Assembly: GCF_900107755.1 (NCBI RefSeq)
Contig: NZ_FNQR01000013.1
Span: forward strand, 42,516 to 106,515
Direction of reading: 5' to 3'
DNA length: 64,000 nt
From: Thalassobacillus cyri
GTDB lineage: Bacteria > Bacillota > Bacilli > Bacillales > Halobacillaceae
The notes under the pieces: generated by a model
What the model saw: only the letters and a program-made list of their open reading frames with translations
Database searches by the model: none
What the model was told of the DNA's origin: nothing
Shown here: one piece after another, positions 31,080-39,660 of the stretch
How the letters are laid out: the number at the start of each line of letters is the position of its first letter
How positions within the stretch are numbered: position 1 is the first letter of the stretch
Translations under genes and position numbers: made by a program

Positions 31080-31721
31080 CTACACCCTGATAACGTCCAA
31101 GATTGTTTTTCCAATTGCATCCACTGAAACCATGGCATTGTGCAATCGGCGGCTCACAACTGCCTTTGGCATCCCATAAACTACACAGGATTCCCGCGCT
31201 TCGGCAATGACATAAGCGTGCCGGTTAGCTTGTTTCAGTTTCTCGATGCCTTTCCATCCATCTGTTCCCATTCCTGTCATTATGACAGCTACCGGTTGGT
31301 AATCCGTTAGCCGGGCAACCGATTCCATCAACACATCGACCGAAGGCCGGTGCCCGTTAACACGGTCGGTTTGGTTCAGGTCCACTAGTAACGTCTTACC
31401 TGCTGCTTTTAATCTGAGATGATAATTACCGGGAGTTATGTATGCCGTACCATTCTCGAGTATTTCTCCATGTTCAGCTTCCTTCACTCTCATTGGAGCA
31501 GCCATATTCAACCGATGTGCAAGAGAATTAGTAAAACCTGCCGGCATATGTTGGACGATGAGCACAGGAGCAGGGAATTCTGAAGGAAGACTGCCTAATA
31601 CATACTGCAGGGCCCTTGGTCCCCCGGTGGAAGTGCCGATAACAACAATTGGTTTCGACTGTGAAAGGTGACTGTCATTAAAAGGGTGAGGCACCTTGTC
31701 CTGAAATAATGTCTTAGCCAT
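31080..31721 (-). CDS. cheB: CheB methylesterase domain protein lacking the receiver domain
   Basis: CheB demethylates (and in some species deamidates) chemoreceptors. The 213-residue product is only the catalytic half. The triad is intact: Ser31 in GTSTGGPRAL, His58 in IVQHMPAGF and Asp154 in MTGMGTDGWKG, with spacing that matches Salmonella CheB. Normal CheB proteins are about 350 residues with an N-terminal CheY-like receiver that restrains the enzyme until phosphorylated. Here the N-terminal 22 residues are a short unstructured stretch, and flhG ends five bases upstream, so there is no room for a receiver and no remnant of one. The ATG follows AGAAAGG. The enzyme is probably not controlled by phosphorylation in the usual way. 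Confidence 0.93.
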   Translation of the reverse strand: MAKTLFQDKVPHPFNDSHLSQSKPIVVIGTSTGGPRALQYVLGSLPSEFPAPVLIVQHMPAGFTNSLAHRLNMAAPMRVKEAEHGEILENGTAYITPGNYHLRLKAAGKTLLVDLNQTDRVNGHRPSVDVLMESVARLTDYQPVAVIMTGMGTDGWKGIEKLKQANRHAYVIAEARESCVVYGMPKAVVSRRLHNAMVSVDAIGKTILDVIRV

Positions 31722-31726
31722 ACGTT

Positions 31727-32599
31727 CTACCTTTCTGTAACCAGCCGCTTAAGTTTTGTGACAAAGCTTGTGGCTGGGGGTCGAGTGATATCAAGCTTAT
31801 TCTCCAAGTATTGATCGGTTATATGCTGTACCGCCTTTGAAGCAGGAGAATTCTGGTTAAGAAGTAAAAACGGCACCTGACGAGCAACAGCTTTCATTAC
31901 CTGATTATCGTCTGGAAGAATCCCCATCGGGTGCAACTCTTTGGTCAAAAACTGCTGCACTACCTTTTGGAGTCGTTCCATTGCTTCTTTACCGGCTTGC
32001 CGGCTGTATGCACGATTGATCAGTGTGTATATTTTGATCTCCTTTTCCATTCGATAAATATGTTTTAATATGGCATAAGCATCAGTCATTGATGTAGGCT
32101 CATGAGTAGTGACCAATATTGCTTCCTCTGCAGCAAGAATGAAACTTAAACTGTCCTGGCTGATTCCTGCTCCCATATCAAAAATGATATAGTCATAATC
32201 TTTGGTAATCTGATCGAATTGGGACAAGAAATACTCGAACCTTTCGGCATCCAGCTGAAAAAAATCACTCAACCCCGAGCCCCCTGCTATGTATGTCAGT
32301 GATTCCGGTCCATGAGTAAGAAGGTCTTGCATCGACAAACCTTCCTTGAATAAATCGACTAAATTATATTTAGCTGACGAGCCTGTTAATATATCAATGT
32401 TACCCATGCCGATATCGAGATCAAAGACCAACACCCGCTGCTGTCGCTGGGACAACGCCAAGGCAAAGTTTAATGCAAAGTTCGACTTACCGACTCCTCC
32501 CTTTCCACTAATCACTGCTAAAGTTTTTGCGCGAGCGGATTGTTGGGTGACCTGTTTAGCCAATAAGCGGTCTCGAAGCTTCTGTGCCTGATCATGCAT
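31727..32599 (-). CDS. flhG: FlhG/YlxH, MinD-like ATPase controlling flagellar number and placement
   Basis: FlhG is a ParA/MinD-family ATPase that activates the FlhF GTPase and helps set basal-body number and pattern. The 290-residue product has a deviant Walker A ISGKGGVGKSNFALNFA (about residues 30-46), VFDLDIGMGNIDILTG and IIFDMGAGI. An N-terminal helix of the FlhF-activating type (MHDQAQKLRDRLL) is present. The start is the ATG at 32597-32599 behind AGGTG. It overlaps the end of flhF by eight bases. Confidence 0.93.
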   Translation of the reverse strand: MHDQAQKLRDRLLAKQVTQQSARAKTLAVISGKGGVGKSNFALNFALALSQRQQRVLVFDLDIGMGNIDILTGSSAKYNLVDLFKEGLSMQDLLTHGPESLTYIAGGSGLSDFFQLDAERFEYFLSQFDQITKDYDYIIFDMGAGISQDSLSFILAAEEAILVTTHEPTSMTDAYAILKHIYRMEKEIKIYTLINRAYSRQAGKEAMERLQKVVQQFLTKELHPMGILPDDNQVMKAVARQVPFLLLNQNSPASKAVQHITDQYLENKLDITRPPATSFVTKLKRLVTER

Positions 32600-33722
32600 C
32601 ACGTCGGTCACCTGCGATTCGGGAAGCTATCCATTGCGCTGACGCTGTCTGTATGTCATCCGGTACATTTTGACCGTTGGTAATGTAAGCGGCCCCGACC
32701 TGATTGTTAAGCAACATATTCAATGCACTTCCATATGTGGAAGTTTCATCAGATTTGGTGAAGATCAATTTCCTAATAGGAATATCACTGAACTGATCAA
32801 AAATTGCCTGCATATCTTTATAACGGGAGGTCAAAGACAGCACAAGATAGGTTTCCATATCAGTACGGAAATCAATCAGTTTACTTAACTCGTAGACATA
32901 TTGTGGGTCCCGGAAATTCCTGCCCGCAGTATCTACCAGGACCAAATCATAATTTGTGAATTTATTCCTTGCTTCCATATAATCATCCAGCGAATATGCT
33001 ACTTCTATAGGCACATCTAATAATTTTGCGTATGTTTTCAATTGATCTATTGCTGCAATGCGGTAGGTATCCGTAGTTATGAACGCTACTTTTTTCTGAT
33101 CATTCAGTACTGCACGGGCGGCTACTTTTGCGATCGTAGTAGTTTTTCCCACGCCTGTTGGGCCGACGAAATGAACGAACTGGCGGCTGTAATCTACCCC
33201 TCCAAAGGTAAAGGAGCTTCCTCTATTTTCAAGAGAATCAAGTAGGATAGATTTCAAACCATTGATAGAGACAGATACCTTTTCCTCGTTTGCTTTCAGC
33301 CTGGCGAGCAGATCATCAGCTAACTCTGACGTAATTTCCTGAGCAACAAGGTGATCATAAAGTTCCTGATAGGGTGGTGGATATCCTGTAGGCTGGACAG
33401 ACTGCTGTTTCTCCACCAACTTTTTCAGCGCTTTAATTTCGGTGATGACTGCTTGATCAGAAACTAAGCCGTGAAGTTGATCGGAAGTGGCCGCTGCTAC
33501 TTGCTGTTTCTTCTCCATTTTCCAGGCTTGCTTCCTGTGAGGCTGCTTATCTGCCGGGTCGATAGCAGCAATCACTTCGATGTTCTTCTTCTTGAAAAGG
33601 CCAAGGAAACCACCACGATGAACTACTTTGGAATTTAAGATTACTGCGTCGTTTCCCATTTCTTTTTTTACCAGGCTCATTACTTTAGGCATAGATTCTG
33701 CTTCGAATTTTTTCACTTTCAT
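32592..33722 (-). CDS. flhF: Flagellar biosynthesis GTPase FlhF (SRP family)
   Basis: FlhF is the third SRP-type GTPase and directs where new flagella form. The 376-residue product has an N-terminal basic B domain (KKEMGNDAVILNSKVVHRGG), the NG domain with [39 protein letters not shown] and FTKSDETSTYG. Its ATG overlaps the flhA stop (ATGA), with the SD GGGGTGGTG inside flhA. Confidence 0.96.
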   Translation of the reverse strand: MKVKKFEAESMPKVMSLVKKEMGNDAVILNSKVVHRGGFLGLFKKKNIEVIAAIDPADKQPHRKQAWKMEKKQQVAAATSDQLHGLVSDQAVITEIKALKKLVEKQQSVQPTGYPPPYQELYDHLVAQEITSELADDLLARLKANEEKVSVSINGLKSILLDSLENRGSSFTFGGVDYSRQFVHFVGPTGVGKTTTIAKVAARAVLNDQKKVAFITTDTYRIAAIDQLKTYAKLLDVPIEVAYSLDDYMEARNKFTNYDLVLVDTAGRNFRDPQYVYELSKLIDFRTDMETYLVLSLTSRYKDMQAIFDQFSDIPIRKLIFTKSDETSTYGSALNMLLNNQVGAAYITNGQNVPDDIQTASAQWIASRIAGDRRDA

Positions 33723-35752
33723 GCTACGTTCACCACCCCTACACTTTGGACTTCAATTGTCGGTTCCAGCTCATTGTAAGACAACACATTCACTTGCGGC
33801 AGGAAGCGTTCGAGCAATTGTTTCAAATACATTCTCACTGCAGGCGAGCAAAGGACAATGGCTGTTTCCTCTTGTAAAGAAAGCTGCTCCACCTGTTCCG
33901 CAACGGATTGGATGATCGTTTGCTGCGTTTCCGGATCCAGGGTGAGGTAGCTGCCATGCTCTGTTTGTTGAATATGATCCGCAAGCAGTTTTTCCACCTT
34001 GCCGGAAACCGTAATCACTTTCATCGATTGGCCGTCATTGGTGAACTGTCGGGTGATTTGCGGTGAAAGTGACTGCCTGGCATATTCTCCGAGCAGTTCT
34101 GTATCGGTGGTCATTTTGCCGAAATCTGCAAGGGTTTCGAATATGATTGGCAGATTTTTAATGGAAACATTTTCACGCAGCAGTTTAGCCAGCACTTTCT
34201 GGATGTCTCCGACACTAAGTGGTTCAGGTGTAACCTCATCCACCAGAATTGGGTAAGAAGCCTTCAAATGATCAATCAATTGCTGTGTTTCCTGTCTCCC
34301 CAGCAACTGATGGGCATGCTGCTTGATGACTTCAGTAATATGAGTGGAGACGACAGAAGGTGGATCAACCACCGTATAACCGGACAACTCCGCATCATCC
34401 TTCACTTCTTCTGTCACCCATTTGGCCGGCAGACCGAAAGCAGGCTCCTGCGTGTCGATTCCATCGATGTCGTCTTCTTCATGCCCCGGACTCATCGCTA
34501 AATAATGATCCAGCATAAGTTCCCCCCGTGCCACTTCATTGCCTTTGATTTTCAACCGGTATTCGTTAGGGCTCAATTGAATATTGTCTCTGATGCGGAC
34601 TACCGGAATCACGATGCCTAGTTCAATCGCAAGCTGGCGCCGGATCATGACGATGCGGTCCAGCAGGTCTCCGCCTTGATTTGTGTCCGCAATCGGAATA
34701 AGCCCATAGCCGAATTCGAATTCCACCGGATCCATACTAATCAAATTGACAACATTTTCAGGAGACTTCATTTGATTGCTTTCCTGTTCCTCTTCTTCTT
34801 CATCCACTTCGAATTCCTCCGCTTTTGCAGGGCGTGACAACCAGTAGCCTCCGAAGGCGAGAACGGAAGCAATCAAGGTAGTCAAAAAGAAGTTAATCGG
34901 TGTCAATCCTAAGAAAAAGATCGTTCCAGCGGCGATATATAATAACTTCGGATCCTGTAACAATTGATCGGATACGTCGGTCCCAAGGTTCCCTTTGGAA
35001 GCTACTCTGGTTACTACAATCCCGGTTGCCGTTGAAATCAATAAGGCAGGTATCTGGCTGACGAGTCCGTCACCGACAGTGAGACGCATGTATACATCCA
35101 CCGCTTCTGCAAAAGACATATCCATCTGGACCATTCCGATAATCAAACCAAAAATGATGTTAATTAATACGATGATTATCCCTGCGATGGCATCCCCTTT
35201 GACGAATTTACTTCCCCCATCCATCGCTCCATAAAAGTCGGCTTCCTGTTCAATCTTTTCCCGGCGTTCTTTGGCCTGCTGCTCTGAAATCATGCCGGCA
35301 TTCAAGTCTGCATCGATACTCATCTGTTTACCTGGCATCGCATCCAAGGTGAATCGGGCCGCGACTTCGGATACACGTTCAGCACCCTTGGTAATGACTA
35401 AAAACTGAATGATTACTAAAATGATGAATACAACGAAACCAACAAGCGGATTGTTGCCGATTACAAACGTTCCGAATGTCTCAACGACACCTCCCGCTTC
35501 TGCTTTTGACAGAATGGAACGGGTTGTGGAAACATTCAATCCTAATCGGAACAAGGTCATTAATAATAATAAGGAAGGAAATATCGAAAATTGCAAAGCT
35601 TCCCTCATGTTCATAGAAACGAGAATGACCATCAATGCAAGTGAAATATTGATCAGTATTAAAAAGCTGAGCAGCCAGCCCGGTAAGGGGATGACTAACA
35701 TTACGATTATCATGATAACCCCTAATAAAACCGATAAATCTCTCGGTGCCAT
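33719..35752 (-). CDS. flhA: Flagellar type III export protein FlhA
   Basis: FlhA forms the nonameric export gate ring. The 677-residue product has eight N-terminal membrane segments (to about residue 320), the FHIPEP-type cytoplasmic loop ARFTLDAMPGKQMSIDADLNAG, and a C-terminal cytoplasmic domain that docks chaperone-substrate complexes, with VIDPPSV-like motif here VVDPPSVVSTHI. It follows flhB by 17 bases with AAGGGGAG as SD. Confidence 0.97.
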   Translation of the reverse strand: MAPRDLSVLLGVIMIIVMLVIPLPGWLLSFLILINISLALMVILVSMNMREALQFSIFPSLLLLMTLFRLGLNVSTTRSILSKAEAGGVVETFGTFVIGNNPLVGFVVFIILVIIQFLVITKGAERVSEVAARFTLDAMPGKQMSIDADLNAGMISEQQAKERREKIEQEADFYGAMDGGSKFVKGDAIAGIIIVLINIIFGLIIGMVQMDMSFAEAVDVYMRLTVGDGLVSQIPALLISTATGIVVTRVASKGNLGTDVSDQLLQDPKLLYIAAGTIFFLGLTPINFFLTTLIASVLAFGGYWLSRPAKAEEFEVDEEEEEQESNQMKSPENVVNLISMDPVEFEFGYGLIPIADTNQGGDLLDRIVMIRRQLAIELGIVIPVVRIRDNIQLSPNEYRLKIKGNEVARGELMLDHYLAMSPGHEEDDIDGIDTQEPAFGLPAKWVTEEVKDDAELSGYTVVDPPSVVSTHITEVIKQHAHQLLGRQETQQLIDHLKASYPILVDEVTPEPLSVGDIQKVLAKLLRENVSIKNLPIIFETLADFGKMTTDTELLGEYARQSLSPQITRQFTNDGQSMKVITVSGKVEKLLADHIQQTEHGSYLTLDPETQQTIIQSVAEQVEQLSLQEETAIVLCSPAVRMYLKQLLERFLPQVNVLSYNELEPTIEVQSVGVVNVA

Positions 35753-35769
35753 TGTCTTCTCCCCTTACT

Positions 35770-36849
35770 CTAGACTTTCTTTTGAATCCGGTATACATAT
35801 GCCAATATTTCTGCTACTGCTTTATAAAACTGCTCGTCGATGTTATTCCCTATTTCTGTTTCAGCGTATAAAGCCCTTGCCAACGGACGGTTTTCTACCA
35901 TGACCACTTTGTTCGCCTTGGCCACTTCTTTTATTTTCTGAGCTACAAAATCGATGCCTTTTGCCGATACAAAAGGGGCATCTGATTTATTTTCATCGTA
36001 CTTAATGGCAATCGCATAGTGTGTCGGATTAGTGATGACAACATCTGCTTCAGGTACTTCACTCATCATCCGCTGCATCGCCATTTGACGCTGTTTTTCT
36101 TTGATTTTGGACTTGATCTGCGGGTCTCCTTCAATATTTTTATACTCATCTTTGACATCGTTTTTTGACATCCGGATACTTTTTTCATAATCGTATTTTT
36201 GATAGCTGTAATCCAGGACGGAAATCAAAAGAAGAGCCAGAGCGGAAGCAATCCCCATAATCACGGTCGTATGTCCAAAAAACGCGAGTGCTCCATCGAG
36301 GGATCGTTGCGACATCATCATCATTTCGTCTTTATTCAGCCAGATGACCGTAAAAGTAATCGTCCCAATCATGGTTATTTTCAATAACGATTTCACCAGC
36401 TCGACTAAAGCACGGGCTGAAAAGATTTTCTTGGCACCTTCAATCGGATTAATTTTGTTCAGTTTGAATTTCAACGGTTCGGCAGTGAACATAAAGCCTA
36501 CCTGGAGCCAATTGGAAGCAAGGCCGGCTATTACTGCTGTCCCCATAATCGGCACGATGACTTTACTTAATTCAACTGTCGTTTCATTAAATACCTGAAA
36601 GACATTTTTTTCCGTGACTTCCCAGTGCAAGTATTCCTGGAAAGCATGTTGATACATACCGGTCATGACACTTTTAAGGTAATTCCCTAAAACCATGAAC
36701 AACGCAAACATAAACAGCATCAGGATAGCCGTGTTTACGTCCTGGCTTTTTGCGACCTGGCCTTTTTTCCGGGAATCCTGTCGCTTTTTCGGTGTTGCTT
36801 TTTCTGTTTTTTCCCCGGCAAAAAACTGCAAGTCGAGTTTCAGATGCAT
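35770..36849 (-). CDS. flhB: Flagellar export switch protein FlhB
   Basis: FlhB controls the change from rod/hook to filament export. The 359-residue product has an N-terminal EKTEKATPKKRQDSRKKGQVAKS stretch, four membrane segments and the autocleavage motif NPTH in ADVVITNPTHYAIAIKY, intact. ENRPLARALY is also conserved. The start is the ATG at 36847-36849 behind GGAGG; the longer frame begins within the SD. Confidence 0.97.
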   Translation of the reverse strand: MHLKLDLQFFAGEKTEKATPKKRQDSRKKGQVAKSQDVNTAILMLFMFALFMVLGNYLKSVMTGMYQHAFQEYLHWEVTEKNVFQVFNETTVELSKVIVPIMGTAVIAGLASNWLQVGFMFTAEPLKFKLNKINPIEGAKKIFSARALVELVKSLLKITMIGTITFTVIWLNKDEMMMMSQRSLDGALAFFGHTTVIMGIASALALLLISVLDYSYQKYDYEKSIRMSKNDVKDEYKNIEGDPQIKSKIKEKQRQMAMQRMMSEVPEADVVITNPTHYAIAIKYDENKSDAPFVSAKGIDFVAQKIKEVAKANKVVMVENRPLARALYAETEIGNNIDEQFYKAVAEILAYVYRIQKKV

Positions 36850-36850
36850 A

Positions 36851-37630
36851 TCAGGCGCCTCCAAACAGCTGCATCAAGCCTCTCATTGTGGCGAGCATAG
36901 TTTCAAATAGGTTTTCGATCAACATCATGAATATTCCCATCGATAGGAACAAAACGGCCAGGGCTACTAGTATTTTCAAAGGAAGGCCGACAACGAATAC
37001 ATTCAATTGCGGCACGGTCCGGGCTACGATACCTAACGCGACATCCACAAGAAACAAACAGCCTACAACAGGCACTGCCATCAAAAAAGCGATGATGAAC
37101 ATCTGGTTGAATGCCTGGATGACGAACGCGGCTATATTGCTGTCTCCAATCGGAATCCAGGTCTGCATGGGAATCAATTCATAGCTGTAAAAGATGCCAT
37201 CCAGCATTAAATGGTGACCGTTCACCACTAATAAGAACAATAAAGCAAAAGTATAAAGATATTGACCAATCAATGGGCTTTGGGCTCCTGTCTGCGGATC
37301 AATGACATTAGCGATCGCAAATCCCATTTGAAAGTCGATGAATCCTCCTGCAATTTGGACAGCAGCTAATATGATATAGGCAATCAAGCCGATCATAATT
37401 CCAACAAATGCTTCCTTTAATAAAAGGAGTATGTATGTACCGTTCGGCAAAACGAGTGGAATATCAATCGTAAAAAACATCAATAGTGCTAAAAAGAAAC
37501 TGAACCCGACTTTATGCTGAGTCGGTACATTGCGGTAGGAAAAGAGTGGCAATGTTACAAAAAAAGCTGTAACCCTGACTAAAATTAATAAAAATGCAGG
37601 AATGCTTGCCAGATTAATAGTTTCGAGCAT
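36851..37630 (-). CDS. fliR: Flagellar export gate protein FliR
   Basis: FliR, with FliP and FliQ, forms the helical export gate. The 259-residue product is very hydrophobic with about six membrane segments. Family features include RVTAFFVTLPLFSYRNVPTQHKVG cut into shorter conserved blocks such as PLFSYRNVP, and AAVQIAGGFIDFQMGFAIANV of which FIDFQMGFAIA is typical. It follows fliQ by three bases and ends just before the flhB start. Confidence 0.95.
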   Translation of the reverse strand: MLETINLASIPAFLLILVRVTAFFVTLPLFSYRNVPTQHKVGFSFFLALLMFFTIDIPLVLPNGTYILLLLKEAFVGIMIGLIAYIILAAVQIAGGFIDFQMGFAIANVIDPQTGAQSPLIGQYLYTFALLFLLVVNGHHLMLDGIFYSYELIPMQTWIPIGDSNIAAFVIQAFNQMFIIAFLMAVPVVGCLFLVDVALGIVARTVPQLNVFVVGLPLKILVALAVLFLSMGIFMMLIENLFETMLATMRGLMQLFGGA

Positions 37631-37633
37631 AAT

Positions 37634-37903
37634 CTAACCTACCAATATATTAAGATTTTTGAAGATATCCGCGGTGAATTCTACTACCTGCGTCAGCATC
37701 CATGGCCCAAAAAAGATCAGTCCAAGCAAAACTGCAACGATTTTCGGGATGAAGGCAAGTGTCTGTTCCTGGATCTGGGTGGTCGCCTGGAAAATACTGA
37801 CCAGTAAACCGACACCGAGTGCTAATATTAGCAATGGACCGGTTACCATCAATACTGTATAAATCCCTCTTTCTGCCAGAGAGATGACCATCTCACTGTT
37901 CAT
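37634..37903 (-). CDS. fliQ: Flagellar export gate protein FliQ
   Basis: FliQ is an 89-residue export-gate subunit with two membrane helices. The typical TTQIQEQTLAFIPKIVAV linker and the LVSIFQA block are present. The SD TAGGAGGTAGG is strong. It lies between fliP (18 bases) and fliR (three bases). Confidence 0.96.
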   Translation of the reverse strand: MNSEMVISLAERGIYTVLMVTGPLLILALGVGLLVSIFQATTQIQEQTLAFIPKIVAVLLGLIFFGPWMLTQVVEFTADIFKNLNILVG

Positions 37904-37921
37904 CTAACCTACCTCCTATCC

Positions 37922-38587
37922 CTAAAAGCCTTCCAATAAGGAATGCGTAATCAAATACCATCCATCAACCAGTACGAATAATAATATTTTGAACGGCAGG
38001 GAAATCATTACAGGGGGGAGCATCATCATCCCCATTGACATTAAGACGCTGGCCACTGCCATATCAATGACAAGAAACGGTACGAATATCATGAACCCCA
38101 TTTGAAAAGCAGTTTTTAATTCACTAATAGCAAAAGCAGGCACGAGCGTTGTCATTGGAATATCCTGAATGGCTTCCGGCCGTTCCATTTGTGCGTAATT
38201 CATAAACAAAGCAAGGTCCTTTTGTCGCGTATGCTTCGCCATGAATTCCTTCATAGGAGCGGCCGCCTCTTCATAAGCTTCATCTAATGTAATCTCTTCA
38301 TTGAAGAGTGGCTGCAATGCTTCATTATTCACTTCCTGCAATGTCGGAGCCATGATGAAGAAGGTTAGAAACAGGGCGATCCCTATCAATACCTGGTTGG
38401 GTGGCATCTGCTGGGTCGCAAGAGATGTCCGTACAAATGACAGGACAATGAGGATTCGCGTAAAGCTGGTCATTAAAATAAGAATACCTGGTGCCAATGA
38501 AAGAACGGTAAACATTAACAGGAGACGCACAGCTGTCGAGACATTTTCAGGATCAGAGCTTGAAAAGATTTCTACGAATTCATTCAT
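37922..38587 (-). CDS. fliP: Flagellar export gate protein FliP
   Basis: FliP is the main component of the export-gate core. The 221-residue product has four membrane segments and the conserved blocks MTSFTRILIVLSFVRTSL, PPNQVLIGIALFLTFF and AFQMGFMIFVPFLVID. Unlike many FliP proteins it has no cleavable signal peptide of note; the N-terminus is polar (MNEFVEIFSSSDPEN). The start overlaps the fliO end by eight bases. Confidence 0.96.
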   Translation of the reverse strand: MNEFVEIFSSSDPENVSTAVRLLLMFTVLSLAPGILILMTSFTRILIVLSFVRTSLATQQMPPNQVLIGIALFLTFFIMAPTLQEVNNEALQPLFNEEITLDEAYEEAAAPMKEFMAKHTRQKDLALFMNYAQMERPEAIQDIPMTTLVPAFAISELKTAFQMGFMIFVPFLVIDMAVASVLMSMGMMMLPPVMISLPFKILLFVLVDGWYLITHSLLEGF

Positions 38588-39254
38588 CGTGATGATCCTC
38601 TCGCTGCTTCTTGTTATGTAAAAGTCGTTGCCGGTTTTCTTTCAGGTCTCCAAGTTCACCCTCAAACAATTGTTGGAATTGCACGGAAGAAGATTGCTGG
38701 TAGGTTTCCGGTTTCTCATTGTCTTTCTTTTTGAAAAAGCGGAAAATCAACTGGTTATCCAGCGTCTCTTCCTGATCTGCCTGCATTAAATTTTGTTTAG
38801 AAGCCTCATCCGTAATTTCTGTCACCATTTCCACATTCTCACCCACTCCGATCACTAATACACGATCTGCAATTCGGACAAGCTGAAGGGAGCGGTTTGG
38901 TCCGAGCGAAAGGCCTCCTATGTTTTCCAGCTTACGATTTTTTTGAAACATCTTATTTTTTCGATTGAAAAATTTCAGCAGCCCATAAATCAACCCCAGA
39001 ACCAATAACAGTGAAAATAATAACTGGACCAGGTTCCAGGCCATTGAGTCGTTTGACGGGGCAGCCTCTTTATTCTGTCCTTCTGAATCCCCCGGCGCTT
39101 CACCAGCTCCTGTCCCACCTTCTGCACAGCCCTCCAAAGCTGGATTTTTCGTACAATCGATGACGGAAGGGCTTGCTATTACCAAATTCGGCGATAAAAC
39201 GGTGGTGACAGAAGCCAGGATGACCAGGGTGAAGATCATCACTTTGTTAATCAT
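38580..39254 (-). CDS. fliO: FliO-type flagellar biosynthesis protein (FliZ in B. subtilis)
   Basis: FliO helps assemble the FliP ring. The 224-residue product has a signal peptide (about residues 1-28, ending near LVIASPS), a short extracytoplasmic loop with two Cys residues, one membrane helix (about 74-93, LVQLLFSLLLVLGLIYGLL) and a cytoplasmic domain with the conserved NIGGLSLGPNRSLQLVRIAD. The charged C-terminus ends in KKQREDHHDE. It sits between cheY and fliP as in B. subtilis. Confidence 0.93.
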   Translation of the reverse strand: MINKVMIFTLVILASVTTVLSPNLVIASPSVIDCTKNPALEGCAEGGTGAGEAPGDSEGQNKEAAPSNDSMAWNLVQLLFSLLLVLGLIYGLLKFFNRKNKMFQKNRKLENIGGLSLGPNRSLQLVRIADRVLVIGVGENVEMVTEITDEASKQNLMQADQEETLDNQLIFRFFKKKDNEKPETYQQSSSVQFQQLFEGELGDLKENRQRLLHNKKQREDHHDE

Positions 39255-39273
39255 AGCAGCCTCACTTCTTCAC

Positions 39274-39636
39274 TTAATCTAATGCTTTCTGAATTGCTTC
39301 AATAACTCGATCTGCCTGGAATGGCTTGACGATAAAGTCCTTTGCACCTGCCTGGATAGCATCGATGACCATCGCCTGCTGCCCCATAGCTGAACACATG
39401 ATAATTTTGGCATCGGGATGACGTTGTTTGATTTCCTTCAAAGCAGTGATGCCATCCATTTCGGGCATTGTTATATCCATAGTCACCAGATCTGGCGAAG
39501 TCTCTTCATATTTATCAATAGCCTCCTGGCCATCTTGAGCTTCACCCACCACTTCAAATCCATTCTTAGTTAAAATATCTTTTATCATCATCCGCATAAA
39601 AGCGGCATCGTCAACAATCAATACTTTATTAGCCAT
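39274..39636 (-). CDS. cheY: Chemotaxis response regulator CheY
   Basis: CheY carries the signal from CheA to the flagellar switch. The 120-residue single receiver domain has the acidic pair D9-D10, phosphoacceptor D54 (VTMDITMPEMDG), Ser82 at the switch position and K104 (FIVKPF). The SD GAGAGGAG is strong. It lies 24 bases after fliY, whose product dephosphorylates it. Confidence 0.97.
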   Translation of the reverse strand: MANKVLIVDDAAFMRMMIKDILTKNGFEVVGEAQDGQEAIDKYEETSPDLVTMDITMPEMDGITALKEIKQRHPDAKIIMCSAMGQQAMVIDAIQAGAKDFIVKPFQADRVIEAIQKALD

Positions 39637-39660
39637 CTAAAAATTCTCCTCTCCATGCTG

